From positions 1 through 32,483 of the forward strand of contig JAFMHC010000027.1 of the NCBI GenBank assembly GCA_017854775.1: 32,483 nucleotides of DNA. Direction: 5' to 3'. The notes below the pieces were generated by a model. It saw only the letters and a program-made list of their open reading frames with translations. It was not told the origin of the DNA and searched no databases. Shown here in pieces: positions 7,753 through 15,888 of the stretch; positions within the stretch are counted from its first letter, which is position 1; every line of letters starts with the position of its first letter. The DNA comes from Gammaproteobacteria bacterium. Its GTDB lineage: Bacteria > Pseudomonadota > Gammaproteobacteria > Arenicellales > Arenicellaceae. The translations under genes were made by a program, and so were the position numbers.

Positions 7753-8628
7753 CTAGAGCATATCGAGCTCTTGATTAACGATATGCTGAAGCAGTGGGCT
7801 TTTTGCCGCTCGTTCAAATGCGGCGTCAATCGCCGCAGATCGTTGCTGTATTATCGGGCGATAATTAGGGTGAGTGAAAATATACATTTCGCCCTGACTA
7901 AGCGCTTCGACTACTCGTTTCCCAACAATCGACGGCTCAATACCGCGCTCCACCATTTCTTTAGCCTTGGTTGAAGAAGCACCGTCATCAGCCTCGGCAA
8001 CCGCATCGGATTGATAACGGTCAGGGCGATTCCGCTGAGATTCATAAATGCGGGTCTGTACAAAGGCGGGGCATAAAACTGACACCTTAATATCAGCCTG
8101 CTTCAACTCAACGGACCAGCTTTCAGAAAGCGCGACAACCGCAGTTTTTGTCGCGGTATACGCGCCGCTATATGGAACGCCGCCCATACCGGCCATCGAT
8201 GCTACGTTAATAACCCAGCCACCTTCGCCATGTTGTTTAATCAACGGAACCATTACCTTAGCGCCATAGACCACGCCCATAAGATTCACATCGATAGTCC
8301 ATTGCCATGCCTTTGCATCTTGCCCCTCTATCGGCCCAGAGCCCCCGCCGACCCCGGCATTATTGACAACCATGTGCACCTTACCAAAACGTTCAATGGC
8401 CCGCTCAGCGACTTCTTGCCACTGTGCTTCTTCGGCCACATTTAGAACAACAGCCAGCACCGAGGCACCGGCACTTTCCAGCTCCAAATAAGCTTTTTCA
8501 AGGTTTATTTCGTCAATATCAGCGAGCACGATGTTCATCTTCTGTTCGCCTAAGGCTTTAGCAATAGAGAGGCCAATTCCTTCAGCACCGCCGCTAATTA
8601 CAGCTGTTTTTCCAGCAAATTGAGACAT
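7753..8628 (-). CDS. Short-chain dehydrogenase/reductase (SDR)
   Basis: A 291-residue classical SDR. The nucleotide-binding glycine motif reads SGGAEGIG (12-19), followed by ADID at the end of the second strand, where an acidic residue usually favours NAD(H). NNAG is at 89-92. The catalytic triad is complete: Ser144, Tyr157 and Lys161 (YTATK). The tail past about residue 190 is longer than in minimal SDRs and holds an insertion rich in acidic and polar residues. AGGAGA lies ahead of the ATG at 8628. It sits between a TetR regulator gene (95 bases upstream) and a membrane protein gene, all on the minus strand, and is the likely regulated enzyme. The alcohol or ketone substrate is not predictable. 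Confidence 0.93.
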   Translation of the reverse strand: MSQFAGKTAVISGGAEGIGLSIAKALGEQKMNIVLADIDEINLEKAYLELESAGASVLAVVLNVAEEAQWQEVAERAIERFGKVHMVVNNAGVGGGSGPIEGQDAKAWQWTIDVNLMGVVYGAKVMVPLIKQHGEGGWVINVASMAGMGGVPYSGAYTATKTAVVALSESWSVELKQADIKVSVLCPAFVQTRIYESQRNRPDRYQSDAVAEADDGASSTKAKEMVERGIEPSIVGKRVVEALSQGEMYIFTHPNYRPIIQQRSAAIDAAFERAAKSPLLQHIVNQELDML

Positions 8629-8723
8629 GTTAGTTTTCTCCTATGATTTTCAACTTCAAATTTACCCACCCACTTTTACTTACTACTGGTCTATACGTGA
8701 CGTCATATTTTGTTGTTATTCAA

Positions 8724-9314
8724 TTAGTTGCCTTTAAATATATGGTCTTGCATTGCGCGAAATAACTCATCAAAGGTTGCACCCTGATTAAGTTGACTAG
8801 ACAAATTCAAAGACACTAAACCGTGAGTCGACGCCCACAATGTGTGCGCCAGTAACACAGGATCTCCCTGTATATCCCCTGATTCCACGGCTCGGCGAGT
8901 TGCACAAAACAAGACATCTTGGGTTCTCTGTTGCGCTCGAATAACGTCAAGGTAAGTGCCTAACTGGCCTGTTGGGATCATGTAAAGCAGTCGATACGCA
9001 TCCGGCTGTTGGTGCGCAAAGTCAGCATACGCTTTGCCTAGATTTCTTAAGTAATTCAGCGCTGTCTGAGCCTCACACACCGCTTCAAGAGCGTCTGCCA
9101 GAGCATCAAATCGTATTGCTCTAAGCGCAGCGAAGACCGCTTCTTTATTATCAAAGTAACGGTAGGCCATCATCGGGCTGCACTTCAACACCTTTGCTAT
9201 CCCGCGCATCGTTACTGCATCGTAGCCTTTTTGCACATAGAGCTCATACGCTGCTTCGCAAAAGGTATTGCGGAAGCTTTCTATCTCACTTTTAGTCAAT
9301 GGCTTTCTTGGCAT
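8724..9314 (-). CDS. TetR-family transcriptional repressor
   Basis: A 196-residue TetR-type regulator. The N-terminal DNA-binding domain is evident: FCEAAYELYVQKGYDAVTM, then RGIAKVLKCSPMMAYRYF, then DNKEAVFAAL. The all-helical C-terminal part has the WASTHGLVSL segment seen in the ligand-binding domains of this family. The ATG at 9312-9314 has no clear Shine-Dalgarno site, because a long perfect palindrome begins four bases upstream. Repressor bound there would block its own expression and, by read-through, that of the SDR and membrane protein genes downstream on the same strand. The ligand is unknown. Confidence 0.93.
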   Translation of the reverse strand: MPRKPLTKSEIESFRNTFCEAAYELYVQKGYDAVTMRGIAKVLKCSPMMAYRYFDNKEAVFAALRAIRFDALADALEAVCEAQTALNYLRNLGKAYADFAHQQPDAYRLLYMIPTGQLGTYLDVIRAQQRTQDVLFCATRRAVESGDIQGDPVLLAHTLWASTHGLVSLNLSSQLNQGATFDELFRAMQDHIFKGN

Positions 9315-9317
9315 TAA

Positions 9318-9340
9318 TATATCTTACACTGTAAGATATA
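9318..9340. promoter_or_regulatory. TetR operator (23-bp perfect palindrome)
   Basis: TATATCTTACA (9318-9328) and TGTAAGATATA (9330-9340) are exact reverse complements around a single C. Position four bases upstream of the tetR ATG, length and symmetry match TetR autoregulatory operators. No second copy is visible before the SDR gene. Confidence 0.8.
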
Positions 9341-9374
9341 AAAAGTGTATTGTCATTTTCTAGATCTGCAATAG

Positions 9375-9473
9375 CATTACGGTTACACGTTCAGGAGGAG
9401 ACCCTACTGGTTTAAAAGAGGCCATCAACTCTATTGACAATGCAGGGACCGAGATCGCTAGTTAATTTTAATT
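9375..9473 (+). pseudogene. Decayed fragment of the beta-helix protein gene
   Basis: These 99 bases align closely with 11693-11792, inside the intact secreted beta-helix gene, sharing blocks such as TCAGGAGGAGA, ATCAACTCTATTG and TTAATTTTAATT. Translated, the fragment gives ITVTRSGGDPTGLKEAINS, against the parent's ITVARSGGDFTSLEEAINS, then drifts to a stop after two bases are lost. There is no start, signal peptide or remainder, so it is a relic. It is in direct orientation to the parent, and the two copies flank the DUF885 gene, as expected after a duplication whose one copy decayed. Confidence 0.85.
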
Positions 9474-9557
9474 AGCTCGAGTCGCTTTAGGCGCCTCTGA
9501 TCAAGGTTATCTAGTGAGCTTGCTGGCGGTCATGAGGCTTGCCGGCCGTCAAGGCTC

Positions 9558-11246
9558 TTAGCGTGAAAGCTCAGCAAGTTTCGCATCAAGTGATTGGTAA
9601 TCCCAAAACTGCTGAACTTCGTCATCGAGCCCGGTAATCTCATAACGAATGAGAGCGAACGGAATGCCGCCTGCCGCCATCACCTGGTCATGAAACTCTC
9701 GAAGCACAAATTTATCACGTAGTTGCTGTTTACGGTCCGCGAGAAGTTTGTACATCTGGAAACTACCCACGGTGTAACCAAGCCCATAGCCCGGTGGTCG
9801 GCGCAAGTAAATTTCAGCGTCAACACGCGCGACATTGGCGTCTAACCAAGGTGTCTTAGAGCGCCAAAATGTGACCGCTTCAGAAATGCTGATTTGATTC
9901 CGCTGTAGACGGATATCGCCAAGGGTTCGCGCAGCGCGAAAAATACCGAAGTTATAGATCAGCTCGCGAACGCGTGGCCGTGTCTCATAAAAGCCGAGCT
10001 GTAACGGTGCCTCTTCGAGATAAAGTGCCCAGCCCTCCATGCGTCCGCCATCGCGGAAATACTTGCGGATCGGGTGCTCATTGGTGTTCAGCATGATCGC
10101 GTCAACTTTGTGACCGGGTATATGTGCATGCCAGTGATCCGGCGACGGATCTCGATACTGGATTTGCTCCCAATAATTTGGGCCTCCGTCTCTTTCGATC
10201 CAAGGCACATTGAAGCCAATTTCACGAAAATCATGCGGAACATAATCGGGCAGAGTCATGAATTCTTCGGTCTTTATAAAGTTGCGTATATCGCGATCGA
10301 CTGCAGCGATTCGGGCTTCGTATTGTTGCTGCGATGTAGCTAATGTCAGCTGCGGTAGCTTACGGTTACGATGCTGCTCTAGTGCATAGAATGCCCAAGT
10401 GCGCTCAAGCTCGCGTTGCCCGAGTGCCTCAATATCGTCTGAGCTATAGGGCATGAATTTAACCTGCATCAGATACCAATCCAATAGCTCCTCACCCACC
10501 CCAGCTTTAGCGGTCATCGTCGCTTGATTTTTCAACAGCCAAGCATGTAGATTTTTGACCTTGTCTCGTGCTAATTCAATTTCGCTAAGCAATTCTGGCT
10601 GTGAGCCACGTGCGCGCTGAAGTAGGTCTTCATACCAGCCAATAACGCCAGCTGGCGGATCGCTACGGTAGGGGTGTCCGTGTCCGACGCCGTCAGCTTG
10701 CGTCAAGTTGTGAATCGCCAGCGCGGCGAAATCAGCGGGAACATTATTAAGATTGCGTTTTGCTCTCTCGACTAACGATACGGTTGAACGCAAACCGACC
10801 TGAAGCTTCTTTAACGCATCGCCGGTAACGGGCAGATCTACAAACGTCAGTCGTAGCATACGATCGATGTAGAAGCCCGGATCGCGCTCCCACGGTTTGG
10901 ATATCTGAAGCATAAAATCATGCTCATCCATAGCCGAACGTAAAGCTAGGTAGTCAACCTGCTCTGCACGCTGCCAATCTGCTGCCGCCATATTTTTTAG
11001 CCGCAGTTGCAACCTTTTCAAATCTTGAAGGTGGCTAGCAGCCTGCTCAGCGGATCGCTCCAAAGGATCACTACCATCGCTCTTCCATGCAAAGAATTGC
11101 TCGGTGAGCCTTATTAAGCTAGCGTAGTCGCCTTTAGCCGCGGGGGATGCAGCCACACTCAGATGTGAAAGAACCAGAGCAACGACTGCACCGGTGGTAA
11201 TGATTTTAAACAGTCGGCCTTGCCGACTATTGCTCGTACGTGTCAT
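9558..11246 (-). CDS. Exported DUF885-family protein with altered HExxPGH motif
   Basis: A 562-residue protein with an N-terminal signal peptide (hydrophobic stretch at about 14-33, ending SVAASPAA), so it is periplasmic or exported. The C-terminal part matches DUF885, a family of presumed zinc metallopeptidases: GRMEGWALYLEE, RRPPGYGLGYTVGSFQMYKL and FVLREFHDQVMAAGGIPFALI. In DUF885 the expected motif is His-Glu-x-x-Pro-Gly-His about 30 residues before EGWALY. Here the aligned stretch reads HAHIPGH, with Ala in place of the Glu. The protein may be inactive, or use a variant metal site with the extra His. GAGG precedes the ATG at 11246. The gene is divergent from the beta-helix gene and shares a 342-base upstream region with it. 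Confidence 0.85.
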   Translation of the reverse strand: MTRTSNSRQGRLFKIITTGAVVALVLSHLSVAASPAAKGDYASLIRLTEQFFAWKSDGSDPLERSAEQAASHLQDLKRLQLRLKNMAAADWQRAEQVDYLALRSAMDEHDFMLQISKPWERDPGFYIDRMLRLTFVDLPVTGDALKKLQVGLRSTVSLVERAKRNLNNVPADFAALAIHNLTQADGVGHGHPYRSDPPAGVIGWYEDLLQRARGSQPELLSEIELARDKVKNLHAWLLKNQATMTAKAGVGEELLDWYLMQVKFMPYSSDDIEALGQRELERTWAFYALEQHRNRKLPQLTLATSQQQYEARIAAVDRDIRNFIKTEEFMTLPDYVPHDFREIGFNVPWIERDGGPNYWEQIQYRDPSPDHWHAHIPGHKVDAIMLNTNEHPIRKYFRDGGRMEGWALYLEEAPLQLGFYETRPRVRELIYNFGIFRAARTLGDIRLQRNQISISEAVTFWRSKTPWLDANVARVDAEIYLRRPPGYGLGYTVGSFQMYKLLADRKQQLRDKFVLREFHDQVMAAGGIPFALIRYEITGLDDEVQQFWDYQSLDAKLAELSR

Positions 11247-11384
11247 TAGTCACCTCGCGAGAGTGAGCAGCTAAGATTCAATGAGATTGAAATAATAAGA
11301 GTCATACTCGACCGATAATAAATTAGACACTCTAAAAAACAAAATAAATCAGTAACTGTATCCTCACTATTGGCTCGATTCCTA

Positions 11385-11403
11385 ATTAGTTTAAAAAACT
11401 AAT
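11385..11403. promoter_or_regulatory. 19-bp palindrome between divergent DUF885 and beta-helix genes
   Basis: ATTAGTTT (11385-11392) and AAACTAAT (11396-11403) are a perfect inverted repeat around AAA, in the 342-base divergent region 11247-11588. The symmetry suggests an operator. It could also be an AT-rich cruciform. I see no other structure in this gene-free stretch and no convincing -35/-10 pair. Confidence 0.45.
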
Positions 11404-11588
11404 CTATCGATCCATATTTATGAAAACGTTTAATTGCCTTTTTCAGGCCTCGCTCTGGCTATACGTAATAGGCTGTAATACCTAAGTCGTTTTTGGTCAA
11501 TAAAAAAGGTTATGATGTCTCTACAAGATCCCTTTTTGAATGCCCGTACCTTATCATTCAAAAAGTTACCCGAATTGGAGATGCTTAA

Positions 11589-12524
11589 ATGTTTAAATTG
11601 GAAAAACGCCGTTTACTGTCGTTACTTGCTTTATTTGCTCTATCAACACACAGTTATGCGGCAATCGCTGGAATGCAAAACCAGGAAAATACCATTACCG
11701 TTGCTCGCTCAGGAGGAGACTTTACTAGTTTAGAAGAGGCAATCAACTCTATTGGTAAGGCGGGGGAGCGGAATCGCTACTTAATTTTAATTGGCCCGGG
11801 TAGCTTTAAGATACTAGAACCAATAGAAATGAAGAGGTGGGTAAGTATTTCGGGACGCGGGAAGAACGTCACTCGATTGCAAGGCGCTACTGGCGACGAT
11901 AACAGGCCACTTTTTCATGGTTCAAGAGACTCAAATATTTCAAACCTAGAAATAAAGATGGGAATGAACTCCACTAACAGAAGTAACACCGCTATTCGAA
12001 ATTTCTCTAACGGCTGCTCAGATCTCCAGAATGTGGCTATTACTATTAAGGCTTCGAGCGGAATCAGCCCGACTGCGCTATCCTCGGATTCGGGATGTAG
12101 CTTCGTTCTTGACAATGTAGACATCTCAGTTAATCGCAGTCGAGGAGGGCGAGCAGTCGCAATCGCATCACTCGACTCCTTCAACATGAGAAACTCTAGA
12201 GTTACTGCAAACATTGCAATAGCGGCTGAAGACAATAGCTTCACGGTTAACGCCTCTCGCATATCAGGTTTGATAGAGACATATGATGCCGACCCAAGCA
12301 ACACTTCAGGCAAGTTCTATGACAGTATTTTGCAGAGCGCTAATGAATTGGTAGTTGCACAGAGCACGCAAATTGAAGGGCCGCTCCCGCTATTCTTCAC
12401 AAGATGCAGCTTTATTACACCAAACGGACTACCGGAGTTTGCTGGCAACTCCGATGTATCCTGCACGTTATCAGACAACGATAGGGGATCTGCGCTCAAT
12501 TCAAACTGCGCAGTCACACGATAG
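11589..12524 (+). CDS. Secreted right-handed beta-helix protein, pectinesterase-like fold
   Basis: A 311-residue protein with a signal peptide (KRR, a leucine-rich core, cleavage likely after SYA at about 24). The mature start ITVARSGGDFTSLEEAINSIG...YLILIGPGSF follows the pattern of pectinesterase-type beta-helix proteins (VxxxGSGDFxTIxxAIxxA...IxIxPGxY). The rest shows the short repeating strands of a beta-helix: SNISNLEIKMG, SDLQNVAITI, SFVLDNVDISV, SFNMRNSRVTAN, NSFTVNASRISG. I do not see the pectinesterase catalytic Asp/Arg motifs, so enzymatic activity is doubtful; adhesion or scaffolding is possible. Four cysteines in the C-terminal two-thirds could form disulfides. TTGGAG precedes the ATG. 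A relic copy lies at 9375-9473. Confidence 0.8.
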   Translation: MFKLEKRRLLSLLALFALSTHSYAAIAGMQNQENTITVARSGGDFTSLEEAINSIGKAGERNRYLILIGPGSFKILEPIEMKRWVSISGRGKNVTRLQGATGDDNRPLFHGSRDSNISNLEIKMGMNSTNRSNTAIRNFSNGCSDLQNVAITIKASSGISPTALSSDSGCSFVLDNVDISVNRSRGGRAVAIASLDSFNMRNSRVTANIAIAAEDNSFTVNASRISGLIETYDADPSNTSGKFYDSILQSANELVVAQSTQIEGPLPLFFTRCSFITPNGLPEFAGNSDVSCTLSDNDRGSALNSNCAVTR

Positions 12525-12584
12525 GATAGCTAACGAAATTTACCTTCCGTATTACCGAAGGTTATGACAAATTGGGAGTTGCGC

Positions 12585-12977
12585 GTGAGAAAAAAGAAAG
12601 ATCTTAAAGAGTCAGAACAAGCAGACATTGATGTAACACCAATGTTAAATGTTTTGTATATTTTGCTTTTCTTTTTTGTAATTGGAAGTCAGTTTGACCG
12701 CGATGTGGGCATTGGTTTAAATAAAGCTGAGGTACACCCAACTCATAACCCGCTTACGATAGTCATTGAGGTAATGCGTAATGGAGATATTCATATCCAA
12801 GACCGAAAAGTATTTCATCAGGCAATCACAGCCACGATCAACCGCCTAAAGGGCAATAACGCAGATGCTCCTCTTGTAGTGAGAATAGATAGCAGAGCAA
12901 AAACGAAGTACTTGGTTCGTGCTATAGACAATATTCGTGCGGCGAACGTTCTTTTGCCTACCGTTTCCATCTTTTAA
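12585..12977 (+). CDS. Orphan ExbD/TolR-like protein with Asp-to-Asn in the membrane helix
   Basis: A 130-residue ExbD/TolR relative. Order: a basic cytoplasmic N-terminus, the hallmark IDVTPML, one membrane helix (VLYILLFFFVIGSQF), and a small periplasmic domain with IVIEVMRNGDIHI and APLVVRIDSRAKTKYLVRAID. ExbD anchors in the inner membrane and, with ExbB, converts proton flow into motion of TonB-type partners; it needs the Asp in TPMLDV. Here that residue is Asn22 (codon AAT), and no exbB or tonB is nearby, so proton conduction as normally understood is unlikely. I prefer the GTG at 12585, since GGAG sits six bases ahead and family members begin close to IDVTPM; the ATG at 12564 would add seven residues with poor spacing. 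It follows the beta-helix gene closely. Confidence 0.8.
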   Translation: MRKKKDLKESEQADIDVTPMLNVLYILLFFFVIGSQFDRDVGIGLNKAEVHPTHNPLTIVIEVMRNGDIHIQDRKVFHQAITATINRLKGNNADAPLVVRIDSRAKTKYLVRAIDNIRAANVLLPTVSIF

Positions 12978-13152
12978 ACCAATGAACAAGGTAGGGATTG
13001 CAAAATGTCAGCGGCCAGCTTGAGTCTCAGGCCGAATTAGGAAAAATGAGGTGCTAATATTTATGGTTCGATCTGTATTTGTCTGAGCTGACTTCTTGTT
13101 AATAAGCACTCGAAGATCTATTCTCATTGTTAAATCATAAATTCTTAATAAT

Positions 13153-14367
13153 ATGAAAAATCTACTGCTTTTATTTGTCATCACCTTATTTTCGATCACC
13201 CTAGTCGCGTTTCCGGCACAGGGTGAATCGTTAACCGAAGTTTCTGAGCGAGCTAAACAAATAGCTCAGAAAATGATTATTGTTGACGGGCATATCGACG
13301 TTCCTTATCGCGTTTTTGAGTCATGGGAGGACGTTAACTTGGCAACTAAATCAGGTGATTTTGATTACCCTAGGGCAACAGTAGGAGGGTTAAACGCTCC
13401 GTTTATGTCGATTTACATACCGGCCACACAAGATGATTCAGAGCAATCGATTCAAACCGCTCATGTGTTAATCGATTCTATTGAAGCACTGGTTCAAAGA
13501 AGCGAGGGGAAATTCGCGATAGCAAAATCACCTAAGGATATTCGGGAACATCATAGTCAAAACAAAATCTCGTTACCATTGGGTATGGAGAATGGCTCGC
13601 CGATACAGGGCGAACTCGATCGATTGAAAATATTTTACGATCGAGGCATTCGATACATCACATTAACTCATGCAAAGTCTAACCATATTTCAGATTCGTC
13701 CTATGACGATAATAAACAATGGCAAGGGCTTAGCCCATTTGGTGAACAGGTGGTCGAAGAAATGAACCGTTTGGGCATCATGGTTGATGTGTCACATGTG
13801 TCGGATGACGCTTTTTGGGATGCGATCAAAATCAGCAAGGCTCCGATGATTGCTTCACATTCTTCTGCTCGTCATTTTACCCCAGGGTTTGAACGTAATA
13901 TGAGTGACAAAATGATTCAAGCATTAGCAAATGCCGATGGCATCATCATGGTAAATTTTGGATCAACTTTCTTGACTGCCGAAGCACGAGAATGGAGCGA
14001 CAGACAAAAATTAGCCAAACAAAAATTGGAAAAGGAATTTGGCAAAGACGGGCCAGAACTTAAAGATTTTTCGGCAGAATATCGGGCCAAACACCCTCTT
14101 CCATTCGCTGATTTAAGTGATGTTTTGGACCATATCGACCATATAGTCAAAATTGCAGGAATTGATGCGGTTGGCCTGGGCTCAGACTACGATGGCGTGG
14201 GAGATTCTCTACCAAGCAATCTCAAGTCTGTAGCAGACTACCCGAAACTTATCGACGGCCTGATTAAACGCGGTTATAAGGAGTCGGATATAGAGAAAAT
14301 TTTAGGTGAGAATCTATTACGCGTTTGGCAAGCAGTTGAAACACACGCAAGTAACAAGCCAGGCTAA
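13153..14367 (+). CDS. Membrane dipeptidase, peptidase family M19 (renal dipeptidase type)
   Basis: A 404-residue M19 zinc dipeptidase with a signal peptide (residues 1-24, core LLLLFVITLFSITLVAF, cleavage near AQG), so it acts in the periplasm or at the envelope. The metal ligands and active site are in place: His47 and Asp49 in DGHID, Glu146 in GMENG, His215 in DVSHVSD, His236 in SHSSARH, and Asp345 in GSDYDG. M19 enzymes cleave a broad range of dipeptides, including D-amino-acid dipeptides. There is no good Shine-Dalgarno sequence before the ATG. It is followed by a convergent serine hydrolase gene; 13012-13034 upstream holds a small inverted repeat (CGGCC/GGCCG) of unknown role. Confidence 0.93.
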   Translation: MKNLLLLFVITLFSITLVAFPAQGESLTEVSERAKQIAQKMIIVDGHIDVPYRVFESWEDVNLATKSGDFDYPRATVGGLNAPFMSIYIPATQDDSEQSIQTAHVLIDSIEALVQRSEGKFAIAKSPKDIREHHSQNKISLPLGMENGSPIQGELDRLKIFYDRGIRYITLTHAKSNHISDSSYDDNKQWQGLSPFGEQVVEEMNRLGIMVDVSHVSDDAFWDAIKISKAPMIASHSSARHFTPGFERNMSDKMIQALANADGIIMVNFGSTFLTAEAREWSDRQKLAKQKLEKEFGKDGPELKDFSAEYRAKHPLPFADLSDVLDHIDHIVKIAGIDAVGLGSDYDGVGDSLPSNLKSVADYPKLIDGLIKRGYKESDIEKILGENLLRVWQAVETHASNKPG

Positions 14368-14494
14368 TTTTTTAGGCAAAAAATCAAACAGTCAAAGCCC
14401 TCTTCTTCCTAGTTGAACGTTTTTAAACGTCAGCTGCGGCTAGCGTCACTATCAAATTTGTTTTATGTCACCTGATAACGTCGTTACCAACCTG

Positions 14495-14544
14495 CCGAAG
14501 GGTCTTGCAGTTGCCTCTAAGAGGAGTCTCAATGACCACTTCGG
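14495..14544. terminator. Nested stem-loop between convergent genes
   Basis: CCGAAG-GGTC (14495-14504) pairs with GACC-A-CTTCGG (14534-14544) with one bulged A. Within the loop, CCTCT (14514-14518) pairs with AGAGG (14520-14524). It lies in the gap between the M19 and serine hydrolase genes, which converge here, so a bidirectional transcription stop is plausible. There is no strong T-run on either side, so other RNA roles remain open. Confidence 0.4.
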
Positions 14545-14573
14545 TTTGAGATAGTAAGAAAGTAGAAGCCTCT

Positions 14574-15782
14574 TCAATGACTAGCTGGCACTAAATTGGC
14601 CTTAATAGCCTGATAGGCATTGCGCAGTATTGAGGAGGTTAAAGTCGAACAATCACAATTAACCTGAGCGACGAAGACAGCATCGGCTTCTGGCCATGCA
14701 AACGCGACGGTTTGATAGCCGAACACGTCGCCTGTATGCCCGATTAGCGTGTTGCCATCTTTGCTTGTGATTGTAGTCAGCCCCACGCCTTGTTTCTCAT
14801 GGCTCCCATCGCCTTCAACCATGGTTTGCAACATTTGCCTACCAATCGATTTCAGTTTGCCGTTGTCAAAGGTCAATGCCTCAAGAAAGCGCGCTGCTTC
14901 CGAGGCTGTGGCGAGCATGCCTGCGTCGGGCCCAGAATGCTCCCACAAGTCATAGGTATCTGCCCAGGGACGAAGTAGAGTACCGTAACCGTGGATGATG
15001 CTTTTGTCCGCGTGTTTTACGTTGTAATAGGTATTCGACAACGACAAGGGGCTTGATATTTGTTGGGTAATTAGCTCGCCCAAATTTTGACCAGTCACTC
15101 TTTCGGCAATCTCACCTAATAAAATGTAGCCCATGTTCGAGTACTCGAATTTTTCGCCAGCTGCATGCGAGCTTTCTCTGCGCTTCGCAACTGGCAAAGT
15201 TCGCTCTAGAGTGATGGGTTGAGTCCAATCTTGAGTTAAGTAGCTGCGAATATCGTAATAATCGGGTATGCCGCCGGTATGGTTTAACAATTGGCGGATT
15301 GTTGCGGCGTCTGCATTATGCAAGTCATCAGTAACGTCTCTCGGCAGGTAATCACTGATTCTGTCGTCGAGCTTGAGTAAGCCTTGGTTTGCTAGGGCTA
15401 GAATAACGGTGGCCGTATACACCTTCGACACGCTGCCAATACGAAGTGGTTCGTCAGTAGGCATGGCTTGCTGTGTCTGTTTGTTGGCTAAGCCGGACGC
15501 AGCAATAAAATCTTCGCCATTTTTGCGAATCAATATAACAGCGCCGGGCGCGCCTCCTTCTACCGTTGCAGCGGCTATGGCTTCAACTGCGTATTGTAAG
15601 CCATTGCCTTCAAATTGCTCAGCGCTAAAGCGTGGTGGTGTGGTTTTGTCGTGATAGACACTCCATGCTCCTGATACCGCTATGGCAAGAAAGCCGATGA
15701 AAAAGAGAGATCGACGAGTGATTTTTTTGCGTAATACATTTTTTGCTGGAGCCTTATTTTGTGTGTGTGTGGTGTGTTTCAT
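14574..15782 (-). CDS. Serine hydrolase, class C beta-lactamase / DD-peptidase family
   Basis: A 402-residue protein with an N-terminal membrane anchor or signal (RRSLFFIGFLAIAVSGAW, about 24-40), placing it in the periplasm. The active-site signature is complete: Ser117-x-x-Lys120 in SVSK, Tyr214-x-Asn216 in YSN, and HTG near residue 345 in the place of KTG. HTG is common in the esterase and DD-peptidase members of this family rather than in true AmpC, so I favour a peptidase or esterase over an antibiotic-resistance enzyme. The N-terminus is long and polar before the anchor, and no clear ribosome site precedes the ATG. The gene lies 106 bases after a membrane AraC-type regulator gene on the same strand, which may control it. 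Confidence 0.9.
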   Translation of the reverse strand: MKHTTHTQNKAPAKNVLRKKITRRSLFFIGFLAIAVSGAWSVYHDKTTPPRFSAEQFEGNGLQYAVEAIAAATVEGGAPGAVILIRKNGEDFIAASGLANKQTQQAMPTDEPLRIGSVSKVYTATVILALANQGLLKLDDRISDYLPRDVTDDLHNADAATIRQLLNHTGGIPDYYDIRSYLTQDWTQPITLERTLPVAKRRESSHAAGEKFEYSNMGYILLGEIAERVTGQNLGELITQQISSPLSLSNTYYNVKHADKSIIHGYGTLLRPWADTYDLWEHSGPDAGMLATASEAARFLEALTFDNGKLKSIGRQMLQTMVEGDGSHEKQGVGLTTITSKDGNTLIGHTGDVFGYQTVAFAWPEADAVFVAQVNCDCSTLTSSILRNAYQAIKANLVPASH

Positions 15783-15888
15783 GAGTCTGTCTGGTTTTGT
15801 TTTCGACTGAACTCATACAAACAAAACTTAACTTAAAAATCGTCTTTCCATACAGGGAGAGACAACAAATAATTTACAAATAGCCTTT

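Noticed and set aside
8697-8704. TGACGTCA palindrome before the SDR gene as a second operator
   Set aside because: Only eight bases, and unrelated to the long TetR palindrome; expected by chance.
14574-15782. AmpC-type beta-lactamase resistance gene
   Set aside because: SxxK and YxN are present, but HTG replaces KTG and an N-terminal anchor is present, which fits a peptidase or esterase better.
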